From Actinopolymorpha pittospori (GTDB lineage Bacteria > Actinomycetota > Actinomycetes > Propionibacteriales > Actinopolymorphaceae), in the NCBI RefSeq assembly GCF_014873875.1, contig NZ_JADBEM010000001.1, positions 4,712,001 to 4,776,000 of the forward strand: a stretch of 64,000 nt of DNA, read 5' to 3'. The notes beneath the pieces are model-generated. The model made no database searches and was not told the DNA's origin. It was given only the letters and a program-made list of their open reading frames with translations. The translations under genes were made by a program, and so were the position numbers. Of the stretch, positions 8,366 to 16,293 are shown piece after piece (the first letter of the stretch is position 1; each line of letters begins with the position of its first letter).

Positions 8366-9216
8366 TAGGGCTCCAGGCCCGCCGCCAGCCCGCCCGTTGC
8401 GCTGGTGGGGTCGGTCACGGTGGGACGGGTCCGGCGGACGTCGTCGCCGACGCCGGCCGCGAGGGCCTGCAACACCCGCGCGGAGCGGGCCAGGTCGGCG
8501 TGGTCGTCGATCTCCACCCAGGGCAGGTCGCCGATCGGCGTGCCGTCGACCCGGAAGCCGTCGTCGATGGCCGCCTGGTAGCCGTCCTCGTAGTAGAGGT
8601 GCGGATCCTTGCGCCAGGTGGCCTCGAGCGCGGAGCTGAGGGCCTGCGCCGCGGCCGGGTCGATGAGGCTCACGCCGATGTACTCGCCGGTCGCCAGCGC
8701 CGGGTCCATCTGCTTGGTGATCCGGGTGATGCCGCGCTCGGCGGAGCAGACGACCTTCATCTCCTCCTCGGCGAGCGGTTTCACCGTGTCGAGGGCGAGC
8801 AGCAGGGCCGGTGAGGTGGCCCGCGCGGCCTCCAGCAGGGCCTGCTCGACGGCGACCGGGTGCACCGTGTCGCCGTTGGCGAGCAGGCACCCCTGGGAGA
8901 ACAGGTGGCGTGCGCACCACAGGGAGTAGCAGTTGTTCCAGGTCTCCGCGCGGTCGTTGTGGATGAGTTCGAGGGTGACGCCGTGGCGGCGTTCGAGGTC
9001 GTCCCTGCGCGCGTGCACCGCGTCGGCGGCATAGCCGACCACCACGGCCACGTCGGTCACGCCGACCTGGGCGAAGTTGGCGAGGATCACGTCGAGCGGT
9101 GTCAGCGGGGCCTCGGAGGGCCCGGCCGGGGCGAGGGGGACCAGCGCCTTCGGCAGCGAGTCGGTGTAGGGGCGCAGGCGGCGACCCGTACCCGCGGCGA
9201 GCACCATGCCGATCAT
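8365..9216 (-). CDS. Nucleotidyltransferase of the phosphocholine/inositol-phosphate cytidylyltransferase type
   Basis: The product is a 283-residue protein with the nucleotidyltransferase start MIGMVLAAGTGRRLRPYTD and SLPKALVPL (Lys for the phosphate). LLANGDTVHP is the metal-binding Asp loop, and GEYIGVSL and LPWVEIDDHADLARS match the end of LicC/IpCT-like enzymes. These join CTP (or another NTP) to an alcohol phosphate to give a CDP-alcohol and pyrophosphate. ATG 9216 is chosen over GTG 9219 because GGAGG lies six nt from the ATG. It shares one base with the stop of the upstream gene and its own stop abuts the dehydrogenase start. The context of two CDP-alcohol phosphotransferases supports CTP use, but UTP or GTP cannot be excluded. 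Confidence 0.82.
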   Translation of the reverse strand: MIGMVLAAGTGRRLRPYTDSLPKALVPLAPAGPSEAPLTPLDVILANFAQVGVTDVAVVVGYAADAVHARRDDLERRHGVTLELIHNDRAETWNNCYSLWCARHLFSQGCLLANGDTVHPVAVEQALLEAARATSPALLLALDTVKPLAEEEMKVVCSAERGITRITKQMDPALATGEYIGVSLIDPAAAQALSSALEATWRKDPHLYYEDGYQAAIDDGFRVDGTPIGDLPWVEIDDHADLARSARVLQALAAGVGDDVRRTRPTVTDPTSATGGLAAGLEP

Positions 9217-11141
9217 CACGCGCCTCCGTTCATGGCCGGGACCGATGCCGAGGCCCGGTCGCGGACCCGGGCGGCGGTGGCGACGACGCTCTCGCCCACG
9301 AAGACCAGCGCGAGCGCGGCGGCCAGCACGATGAGTCCCGTCTGCAGCACCGTGGCGCCGCCGAGCCCCATGAGCCCGACGAGGAGCATCCGGCCGTCGT
9401 GACCGAGGGTGACGATGGTGAGCCACCTGGGCGGGGTCGATCCGTCTTCGCGGAGACGGTACACGGTGTCGTAGTGGTGGAAGGCGCACGCGGCGACGTA
9501 GCCGAACGCCGCCGGCAGGGCGGCCGGGGCGACCAGGGCCGCGAGCGTGACGGCGAGGGCGTACTCGGCGGCCCGGAAGGACGGTGGGAGCACCCAGTCG
9601 GCCCAGCCGTTGAGCGGCTGCCGGCTCGCGAAGCCGACCAGCAGGGCGTACCACAGGACTCCGAGCAGCACCCAGGCCGGACCGACCGAGGGCACCACGG
9701 CCAGCGAGAACCCGAGCGCGAGCAGGGCGATCAGGGTGGTCAGGGGGGCGGGCAACGAGCGACCCGGAAGCGCGTTGTGGACGATCCACCCGACCGGTCC
9801 GACGTCGACCATCGTGCCGAGGGACAGTCCCGCCGGCTTGGACCAGGGCCGGCGCACCCTGCGCAGGCTGCGGAGGAGGCGGCCGAGGAAGGCGTACCCC
9901 GCGGCCAGCACGCCGACCGCGAGCAGGACGACGAGGACGACGCGCGGTGTGGTGAACGCCACGAGCAGACAGATCAGGGCCGACCGCTCGCCCTGGGGCA
10001 GGACCGCGGCGCGGCGCAGCCAGACCTTCCAGCGGCCGCCGTGGAGTCGGGCCTGCACCTGGTCGGCGAGGGCGGGTGCCTCCTCCGTGGGGTCGGCCGT
10101 GACCTCCTCGTAGGCGGCGTGCATCTGGTGCCGCACCGTCTGGAACGCCATGGCCGCCGCCGCGAGCCACCAGATCGACGGGTCGGAGTGGGCCACGCCG
10201 AACGCCAGGCCGGCGAACAGCGCGTACTCCTTCACCCGGTCGAAGGTGAGGTCCAGGCGGGCACCGAGCTTGCTGTAGGAGACGGTGTAGCGGGCGAGGT
10301 CGCCGTCGATGCAGTCGAGGGCGAAGGAGATGTGGAAGACGATGGCGCCGAGCACCCAGCCCGAGCGCGTGCCGGTGGCGACCAGCGCCGCCGCGCCGAG
10401 TGCAACGACGAGCGACAGGACGGTGATCTGGTTGGGCGTCAGGCCGAGCCGGGCGAACCACCTGGCCACGTAGCCGGAGTAGCTGCGGACGAAGAACGTC
10501 GTGAAGGCGGTGTCCTCGGCCTTGACCGCGCTCCTCAGCCGGACGCGCTCCTCGTCGACGGCACGGGCCCGAGCCTCGAACGCGGCGCGCTCCGCGGCTG
10601 TCTCGGCGAGCCCGGCGACCAGCGGGGCGGGGTCCATCCGGGTGACGGTGGTGGTGTGGCCGAGCGCGTCGGTGATGTCGGCGACGTCGACGGGCCGGAG
10701 GGCCGAGGTGTCGGGTTCGGCGGAGACCTGGGTCCGCACGTCGGTCGCCCTCTCCACCGAGGGGCGGGACGGGGCGGACTGGGTCGCTTGGGCGTTGTCG
10801 GCGTCCGGGCGCGCCGCGGCCGCGGCGAGAGCGTAGGAGAGGGCGGCGAGCAGGCCCTGCCGCGCGGCGGGTGACACCGCGAGGGTGCCGGGGCCGGCGA
10901 TGGCGTCGCGGCGCGCGTCGCACAGGGCCCGGCGCAGGGCGTGGAGGTGGCCGACGTAGCGGGAGTCGACCAGGGCGATTCGGCCGGGCGGTGCTGCGGA
11001 GAGCGCGGCCGGGAGATCCTCCACCACGTCGATGTCCATCACGTCGTAGCCGAGCGCCCGCAGTTGGCGGGCGACCGGACGGGGCCCCGGCTCGGTGGGG
11101 ACGACGGGTCCGACGAGGAACGCGGTCGGCAGCGGGATCAC
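9216..11141 (-). CDS. Multidomain CDP-alcohol phosphotransferase, 641 residues
   Basis: This is the first gene of the export/CDP-alcohol operon. Residues 1-110 form a soluble alpha/beta region (ALVDSRYVGHLHALRRALCDA) and 111-205 are a linker. The CDP-alcohol phosphotransferase domain spans about 210-400 with a complete motif: D276, D279-G280, A283-R284, G293, D297 and D301. A second membrane region (about 400-620, at least five helices, with WIVHNALPGRSLPAPLTTL and AFHHYDTVYRLREDG) resembles the domain I remember as DUF5941. It likely condenses a CDP-activated alcohol with an alcohol phosphate or lipid, as in phosphatidylinositol-phosphate or di-inositol-phosphate synthases. The GTG start at 11141 has GGGG directly upstream. 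Unlike the smaller paralogue at 6449, its catalytic motif is intact. Confidence 0.85.
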   Translation of the reverse strand: MIPLPTAFLVGPVVPTEPGPRPVARQLRALGYDVMDIDVVEDLPAALSAAPPGRIALVDSRYVGHLHALRRALCDARRDAIAGPGTLAVSPAARQGLLAALSYALAAAAARPDADNAQATQSAPSRPSVERATDVRTQVSAEPDTSALRPVDVADITDALGHTTTVTRMDPAPLVAGLAETAAERAAFEARARAVDEERVRLRSAVKAEDTAFTTFFVRSYSGYVARWFARLGLTPNQITVLSLVVALGAAALVATGTRSGWVLGAIVFHISFALDCIDGDLARYTVSYSKLGARLDLTFDRVKEYALFAGLAFGVAHSDPSIWWLAAAAMAFQTVRHQMHAAYEEVTADPTEEAPALADQVQARLHGGRWKVWLRRAAVLPQGERSALICLLVAFTTPRVVLVVLLAVGVLAAGYAFLGRLLRSLRRVRRPWSKPAGLSLGTMVDVGPVGWIVHNALPGRSLPAPLTTLIALLALGFSLAVVPSVGPAWVLLGVLWYALLVGFASRQPLNGWADWVLPPSFRAAEYALAVTLAALVAPAALPAAFGYVAACAFHHYDTVYRLREDGSTPPRWLTIVTLGHDGRMLLVGLMGLGGATVLQTGLIVLAAALALVFVGESVVATAARVRDRASASVPAMNGGA

Positions 11142-11484
11142 CCCTGTCTGATGGAAACGCCCATCCTAGAGCGTTTACGACGACCAACGGTTCGGACGTG
11201 TGCTGCCCAGCATCGAACGTTCAGCTCGCGGGACCTACCAGCAGTGACCGTCGAGCTGCGGACTGTGTTCTCCGGCGTGGCTACCCGACCGTAGCGGCCT
11301 GGGCCCGCGCGGCGCATCCTGGCCCGGTGTTCCGAAAATTTGCACACGATTACGGCACGCTTACTTTCCGACACCGATGACGATCCGTACGATCGCCTTC
11401 ACAGATCGCAGATCGTTTGAGGGGTAAGGCCCGAGCCGGGCGGGCCGCTGCCAGCAGAACGACAAGACCGCGAGAAGGAGGTCG
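11142..11484. other. Intergenic promoter region between export operon and small hypothetical gene
   Basis: This 343-bp gap holds no convincing gene. On the minus strand TAGGAT (11168-11163) is a -10 candidate for the operon beginning at 11141. On the plus strand TACGAT (11388-11393) is a -10 candidate about 90 nt before the gene at 11485. The stretch 11330-11370 is AT-rich for this genome. Confidence 0.4.
11153..11178 (-). promoter_or_regulatory. Inverted repeat over the export operon promoter
   Basis: GGAAACGC (11153-11160) and GCGTTTAC (11171-11178) form an 8-bp inverted repeat with one mismatch, separated by 10 bp. The putative -10 TAGGAT (11168-11163, minus) lies inside the spacer. A repressor bound here would block the operon. 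The regulator is not identified. Confidence 0.4.
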
Positions 11485-11874
11485 ATGTCGATGGCGACGT
11501 CGTTACTGACGTCGACTGCGGAGCCTTCGCCCGGAGGGGCTCCAGTCTTCGTGCCCGGATACGGGTGGGTGGACTGGTCGAAGGAACTGCTCGATGCACA
11601 GGCCCGGTACCTACTACTACTCCACCAGCCCGACCAGAGCTGGACGAAGTTGCGTCTGGTCGGATCACGTCGGGTCGACCCACCCCGATGCCTGTACTGC
11701 GGTCAGGAGTGGACCTGCGCGGAGTTCGCGTGGGCCAGCGCCTGGCTGTCACCGCTGGGACGGCTCTGGGGACGGCACATGCGCGACCGAGGCGGTCGCC
11801 ACCGGGCGCCCGGGCCCGCCCGAGTGGGCGGAGCGGCACGAGTGGGCGGCGGGGCCGGCCGCCGGAGTGCATGA
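11485..11874 (+). CDS. Small hypothetical protein with three-cysteine motif, possibly frameshifted
   Basis: The gene is preceded by a perfect AGAAGGAGG (to 11481); ATG 11485 or ATG 11491 can serve as start. Residues 20-48 (VFVPGYGWVDWSKELLDAQA...) look structured, and C69-x2-C72-x5-C78 (CLYCGQEWTC) could bind a metal. I do not recognise the family. From about residue 88 the codons lose G/C third-position bias and become Gly/Arg/Ala repeats, while the +1 frame gains near-complete G/C third positions from about 11780 to 11862 (PPEWAERHEWAAG). That pattern suggests a frameshift, natural or from sequencing, near 11745-11780, with the original end near 11905. It stands alone between the export operon and galE. 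Confidence 0.55.
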   Translation: MSMATSLLTSTAEPSPGGAPVFVPGYGWVDWSKELLDAQARYLLLLHQPDQSWTKLRLVGSRRVDPPRCLYCGQEWTCAEFAWASAWLSPLGRLWGRHMRDRGGRHRAPGPARVGGAARVGGGAGRRSA

Positions 11875-12124
11875 CCCCGATCAGCTAGGTCAGTCGATCA
11901 GCTGAGCCAGGGGAGAGGTCCGGCCGCGGCCACCACGCAGGGGGTGGCCACGCGGTCCGATTCGACCCACCTCGAAGATCTTCGACCCAACCGCCGGTCC
12001 AGACCGCGCCCTGTTGGAGCCGGTTCGACACCACTGCGACGGCCCACCCGAGAAGCGACGACTCACCGCGCCGCACCTCCGCGCGGACGGTGGCCGCGCG
12101 GCTGCGGTCCGGCGGAGCCCCGAC

Positions 12125-12130
12125 TAGGGT
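12125..12130 (+). promoter_or_regulatory. -10 element TAGGGT of galE (leaderless)
   Basis: TAGGGT lies eight nt before ATG 12139, with no Shine-Dalgarno in between, so the transcript probably begins at the start codon. Confidence 0.45.
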
Positions 12131-12138
12131 GAACTGCC

Positions 12139-13131
12139 ATGACCTGGCTCGTTACCGGAGGCGCCGGTTTCATCGGCGCGCACGTCGTCCATGCCCTCCA
12201 TGCCGCAGGGGAGCAGATCGTCGTGCTCGACGATCTGTCCACAGGCGTTCCGGAGCGCATCGCGGGTGTGGAGGACGTCCCACTCGTCACGGGGTCGGTG
12301 CAGGCGACCAGTCTGGTCGCCCAGTTGCTGCGCGACTACGAGATCAGCGGCGTCGTCCACATCGCCGCCAAGAAGCAGCCGGGTGAGTCCGTCGAGAACC
12401 CGCTCCTCTACTACCGCGAGAACATCGGCGGGCTGGAGTCGCTCCTGCGGGCCATGTCCGAGGTCGGTGTCGACTCACTGGTCTTCTCCTCCAGTGCCTC
12501 CACCTACGGCAACCAGGACACCGACGTCCTCACCGAGGACGCGATCTGCCGGCCCGAGTCGCCCTACGGCGAGACCAAGCTGGTGGCTGAGTGGTTGATC
12601 GCCGACGTGGCCCGGGTGTCGGGTCTGCGCTACGTCAACCTGCGCTACTTCAACGCCGCCGGCGCGGCGCGCCCCGAACTCGCCGACACCGGCGCGTTCA
12701 ACCTGATCCCGATGGTCTTCGAGAGCCTGACCGCCGGAAAGGCGCCGCGGATCTTCGGCGACGACTACCCGACGCCCGACGGCACGACGATCCGCGACTA
12801 CATCCACGTGGCCGACATCGCCTCGGCCCACGTGGCGGCGGCACGACACCTCGCGAGCGGAGCCGACGCCAGGCACGTCCTCAACGTCGGCACCGGTCGC
12901 GGCTCCTCGACGAGGGAGATCGTCGAGGCCATCCTGGAGGTGTCGGGTCACACCGAACTCACCCCCGAGGTCCACCCCCGGCGAGCGGGCGATCCCGCCG
13001 TCTCGATCGCCTCCGCCGAGCGGATCGCGCGGGTGCTCGGCTGGTCCGCCCAGCACGACATGCGGGCGATCGTCGCCGACGCCTGGGAAGGGTGGCTGTT
13101 CCATCATCCCGAGGCACGCCGGGAGACGTGA
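12139..13131 (+). CDS. galE: UDP-glucose 4-epimerase
   Basis: The product is a 330-residue extended short-chain dehydrogenase. GGAGFIGAHVV (7-17) is the NAD-binding Gly motif, VVLDDLSTG the ribose-binding Asp, SSSASTYGNQ the catalytic Ser/Thr region, and SPYGETKLVAEWL the Tyr-x3-Lys pair. RYFNAAGA and DGTTIRDYIHVADIA are typical of GalE. The reaction interconverts UDP-glucose and UDP-galactose in the cytoplasm, which could feed wall polysaccharide synthesis or use galactose released by the GH42 enzyme encoded further on. The family average is about 330-340 residues. The -10 element close to the ATG supports this start. A related UDP-sugar epimerase specificity is possible. Confidence 0.88.
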   Translation: MTWLVTGGAGFIGAHVVHALHAAGEQIVVLDDLSTGVPERIAGVEDVPLVTGSVQATSLVAQLLRDYEISGVVHIAAKKQPGESVENPLLYYRENIGGLESLLRAMSEVGVDSLVFSSSASTYGNQDTDVLTEDAICRPESPYGETKLVAEWLIADVARVSGLRYVNLRYFNAAGAARPELADTGAFNLIPMVFESLTAGKAPRIFGDDYPTPDGTTIRDYIHVADIASAHVAAARHLASGADARHVLNVGTGRGSSTREIVEAILEVSGHTELTPEVHPRRAGDPAVSIASAERIARVLGWSAQHDMRAIVADAWEGWLFHHPEARRET

Positions 13132-13159
13132 CCCTCGGACTCCTGGAAGGGGAGGGCGC

Positions 13160-15286
13160 ATGACGGAGCCGAACGCCGTGGACGCGGTGGGCGCGGTGGA
13201 TCCCGGGGCGGAGGAGCCGGCCGCGGCCCTGACCGTCACCGATGGTTGTGTGCCCGGCCAGATCCTGTGGGAGCCGCCCACCGACATCCGCGACCACAGC
13301 CGGATCGGCGACTACCTCCGCTTCCTCGAGCGGGAACGCTCCCTGCGGTTCGACGACTACGCCGCCTTGTGGCGATGGTCCGTCGACGACCTGGCGGGTT
13401 TCTGGGGGAGCGTCTGGGACTACTTCCGGGTCCAGAACCTGCGCGTGGCGGGGGCTGGGGCCATCGACGCGGGCCGCGGCTTCGCCGAGGCCCCGGACGA
13501 CGCCGTGCTCGCGCGCGCCACCATGCCCGCGGCGGAGTGGTTCCCGGGCACCCGCGTCAACTACGCCGCGCACATGCTGGCCAACCTGCCCGCGCAGGGC
13601 CCGGTGGTGGTGGCCCGCTCCCAGACCAGGGGCCCTGTCGAGCTCTCCGCCGACGAACTCCGCGCGGCGGTCGCCCGGGCGCGGGCCGGGCTGGTCCGGC
13701 TCGGGGTCGGCCGCGGCGACCGGGTCGCCGCGTACCTCCCGAACATCCCCGAGACCCTGGTGCTGCTCCTCGCGAGCGCGAGCCTCGGTGCGGTGTTCTC
13801 CTCCTGTGCCCCGGAGTTCGGCACCCGCAGCGTCGTCGACCGGTGGAGCCAGATCGAGCCGCGCGTGCTCGTGGTGGTGGACGGATACCGGTACGGCGCG
13901 AAGGAGGTGGACCGGGTCGAGGAGGTGGCGGCGATCCGGGCGGAGCTGCCCACGCTGGAGCACGTCGTGGTCGTTCCGTACTTCCGCGCCGAGCCCGGTC
14001 GCGTCCCCGACTCCCTGGGCTGGGACGACCTGCTCGCGGGGGAGGAGCCGGGGGAGCTGGAGTTCGAGCCGGTGCCGTTCGACCACCCGCTCTACGTGTT
14101 GTACTCCTCAGGCACCACCGGCCTGCCGAAGCCCATCGTGCACGGGCACGGCGGCATTCTCCTCGAGCACCTGAAGGCCTTGGCGCTGCACTTCGACCTC
14201 GGCCCGGGCGACCGCTTCTTCTGGTTCTCGACGACGGGCTGGATGATGTGGAACGTCGTCGTCTCCGGCCTGCTCGTCGGTTCGACGGTCGTGCTGGTCG
14301 ACGCCAACCCCGGCCATCCCGATCTCGGCTACCTGTGGCGGATGGCGCAGGAGTGCGAGGTGACGGTCTTCGGGACGAGCGCGCCGTTCCTGATGAGCTG
14401 CCGCAAGGCCGGGTTGCGTCCGAACCGCATCGCCGACCTGTCCCGGATCCGTGGGCTGGGCTCGACCGGTGCCCCGCTTCCGGTCGAGGGTTTCGGCTGG
14501 GTCTACGAGAACGTCAACCCCACCCTGCTCCTGCAGTCCTTCTCCGGTGGGACCGACCTGTGCACGGGGTTCGTCGCCGGCTCGCCGCTGCTCCCGGTCT
14601 ACGCCGGCGAGCTTGCCTGCCCCTGCCTCGGCGCGGCCGTCGCGGCCTACGACCCGGCCGGACGCCCCGTGGTCGGTCAGCTCGGCGAACTGGTCCTCGA
14701 ACGTCCGATGCCGTCCATGCCGGTCGGATTCTGGGGTGATCCCGACGGGTCCCGCTACCGCGCCGCGTACTTCGAGGAGTTCCCCGGAGTCTGGCGGCAC
14801 GGCGACTGGGTCCAGGTCACCTCGCGGGGCACCTGCGTCATCACCGGCCGGTCGGACGCGACACTCAAGCGCGGGGGCGTCCGGATGGGAACGGCGGAGT
14901 TCTACTCCGTCATCGAGGGCTTCGACGAGATCGCCGACAGTCTGGTCGTCCACCTGGAGCGGACCGGCGCGTCGGCGCCCCGTGGGGACGAGGGCGAGGA
15001 ACTCCTGCTTTTCGTCGTCCTCGCCGAGGGCACGCGACTCGACGACGACCTGCGGCGGCGGATCGCGGTCGAGTTGCGCCGTAGCCTGTCGCCACGGCAC
15101 GTACCCGACGAGATCGTCCCCGTGAGTACGATCCCGCGCACGCTGTCCGGCAAGAAGCTCGAGGTCCCGGTGAAGCGGATCCTGGAGGGCCGGCCGGTCG
15201 ACGAGGCCGCGAGTACGGGGGCGCTGGCCGATCCCGGGTCGCTGGCGGCGTTCGAGGCCTACGCCCGCCGCCGCGGCACCGGCTGA
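13160..15286 (+). CDS. aacS: Acetoacetyl-CoA synthetase
   Basis: The product is a 708-residue acyl-adenylate enzyme of the acetoacetyl-CoA synthetase group. The N-terminal region FPGTRVNYAAHML is typical of acetyl/acetoacetyl-CoA synthetases. The ATP loop is YSSGTTGLPKPIVHGHGG (about residue 315), STTGWMMWN and SFSGGTDLCTGFV build the pocket, HGDWVQVTSRGTCVITGRSDATLKRGGVRMGTAE is split across the hinge, and SGKKLEVPVK carries the catalytic lysine near the C terminus. It activates acetoacetate with ATP and CoA, feeding ketone bodies into acetyl-CoA or storage metabolism. GGGGAGG precedes ATG 13160 by about six nt. It lies 28 bp after galE and converges on the gene at 15353. Confidence 0.9.
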   Translation: MTEPNAVDAVGAVDPGAEEPAAALTVTDGCVPGQILWEPPTDIRDHSRIGDYLRFLERERSLRFDDYAALWRWSVDDLAGFWGSVWDYFRVQNLRVAGAGAIDAGRGFAEAPDDAVLARATMPAAEWFPGTRVNYAAHMLANLPAQGPVVVARSQTRGPVELSADELRAAVARARAGLVRLGVGRGDRVAAYLPNIPETLVLLLASASLGAVFSSCAPEFGTRSVVDRWSQIEPRVLVVVDGYRYGAKEVDRVEEVAAIRAELPTLEHVVVVPYFRAEPGRVPDSLGWDDLLAGEEPGELEFEPVPFDHPLYVLYSSGTTGLPKPIVHGHGGILLEHLKALALHFDLGPGDRFFWFSTTGWMMWNVVVSGLLVGSTVVLVDANPGHPDLGYLWRMAQECEVTVFGTSAPFLMSCRKAGLRPNRIADLSRIRGLGSTGAPLPVEGFGWVYENVNPTLLLQSFSGGTDLCTGFVAGSPLLPVYAGELACPCLGAAVAAYDPAGRPVVGQLGELVLERPMPSMPVGFWGDPDGSRYRAAYFEEFPGVWRHGDWVQVTSRGTCVITGRSDATLKRGGVRMGTAEFYSVIEGFDEIADSLVVHLERTGASAPRGDEGEELLLFVVLAEGTRLDDDLRRRIAVELRRSLSPRHVPDEIVPVSTIPRTLSGKKLEVPVKRILEGRPVDEAASTGALADPGSLAAFEAYARRRGTG

Positions 15287-15292
15287 GCCGCA

Positions 15293-15325
15293 GAGCCCGC
15301 GCGCCGAGGCTCAGGACGCGGGCTC
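15293..15325. terminator. Hairpin between convergent genes
   Basis: GAGCCCGCG (15293-15301) pairs perfectly with CGCGGGCTC (15317-15325) across a 15-nt loop, just after the aacS stop. No T-run follows, so intrinsic termination is only likely. Confidence 0.45.
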
Positions 15326-15352
15326 AGGAGTCAGCGGCTCCGGGGCGGGGGC

Positions 15353-16120
15353 TCAGGAGTCGGAGGAGTCGGCCGCGCCCAGGCGGGCGAGGGTCACCTT
15401 CTCCGCCGCCGTCCGGCGTTCGACCAGGCCGAGGTCGGGGTTGCGGACGACGACGACCGAGCCCCGCCGCGCGAGTGGCGCGAGCAGCGCGTCGAGGTAT
15501 CCGTCCGGGCCGGCGGGGTTGGTGTCGGTCATCAGCCGGCCGCCCGGCGCCAGGTCGAGTTCCTGTGCCCGGCCGAGGGCGGTCTCGACCAACCGCGGGC
15601 CCGTCACTGTGGCCCCATCGAGTTCGAGCGCCGGTCCCTCCGGGTCGAGCGGGACGTACGGCGTGAAGCGGTCGGCGAAGCCCGGAACCTCGGCGCCGTA
15701 GTCGAGGACGCCGGCCGGCAGCGGCTCGGTGAAGGATCCGCCCAGTGGTCGCAGCGCCAGGGCGATCGTGTCCCGCCCACCCGCCGCCACGGCCGCGGGG
15801 AGGGCGTCCGGACCGGTGACCACGACATCCGCGCCGGCGGGCCCGTCGAGCGTCACGGTGAGGCCGGCCGACCACGCGGCCAGCATCCACACCGCGCCCT
15901 GCCAGTGCGGCGGCAGCATGATCGCGACCCGGTCGCCCGGGTCGGTGCCGAGGCCGTCCTGGAGGAGGTTCGCGGTCTTGGCCACCCAGTTGTCGAGGGT
16001 CGCGAGTGAGAGTTCGACGCGTTCGCCGGTGGCGTCGTCGTAGAACGTGAGGAACGGGTTGGCCGGGTCGGCGGCCAGTGCGTCGGCCAGGAGCCGGGCG
16101 GGACTGTTCGGGATCGCCAC
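15353..16120 (-). CDS. TIGR03089-type protein (fragment of the AMP-binding fold)
   Basis: The product is a 255-residue protein resembling the N-terminal half of adenylate-forming enzymes (NPFLTFYDDATGERVELSLATLDNWVAKTANLL, GDRVAIMLPPHWQGAVWMLAAW, both in pieces). It lacks the ATP-binding Ser/Thr/Gly loop and the C-terminal domain, so it is unlikely to adenylate anything. It matches my memory of TIGR03089, an actinobacterial family of unknown role found near wall and mannose genes. The GTG start at 16120 is chosen over a longer frame because TAGGCT sits eight nt upstream and the conserved AIPNSPARLLADAL then begins the protein. It is divergent from manC and convergent with aacS. Confidence 0.75.
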   Translation of the reverse strand: MAIPNSPARLLADALAADPANPFLTFYDDATGERVELSLATLDNWVAKTANLLQDGLGTDPGDRVAIMLPPHWQGAVWMLAAWSAGLTVTLDGPAGADVVVTGPDALPAAVAAGGRDTIALALRPLGGSFTEPLPAGVLDYGAEVPGFADRFTPYVPLDPEGPALELDGATVTGPRLVETALGRAQELDLAPGGRLMTDTNPAGPDGYLDALLAPLARRGSVVVVRNPDLGLVERRTAAEKVTLARLGAADSSDS

Positions 16121-16128
16121 GTCTCCGG

Positions 16129-16134
16129 AGCCTA
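16129..16134 (-). promoter_or_regulatory. -10 element TAGGCT of the TIGR03089 gene (leaderless)
   Basis: On the minus strand TAGGCT lies eight nt before GTG 16120. The same hexamer serves the divergent manC gene. Confidence 0.4.
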
Positions 16135-16280
16135 ACGGCCACCGCCCCACGGCCGGCTCGGCCCACCGCGGCGCGGCCCAGGGCATGGTCGGCGAGCCGG
16201 TCGCACTCCGTGCGGTGATGAACACGCGACGCGACGCGCCCCGAACTTGTGGGAGCACCGGTTTGGGTGAGGCGCTCCCG

Positions 16281-16286
16281 TAGGCT
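16281..16286 (+). promoter_or_regulatory. -10 element TAGGCT of manC (leaderless)
   Basis: TAGGCT lies seven nt before ATG 16294 with no Shine-Dalgarno between, which supports ATG 16294 over the longer frame starting at 16249. Confidence 0.45.
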
Positions 16287-16293
16287 CCGTGCC

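Noticed and set aside
9099..10874. A 591-codon plus-strand open frame
   Set aside because: It lies wholly antisense to the CDP-alcohol phosphotransferase, whose catalytic motif and membrane helices are clear; the translation is Arg/Gly/Glu low-complexity.
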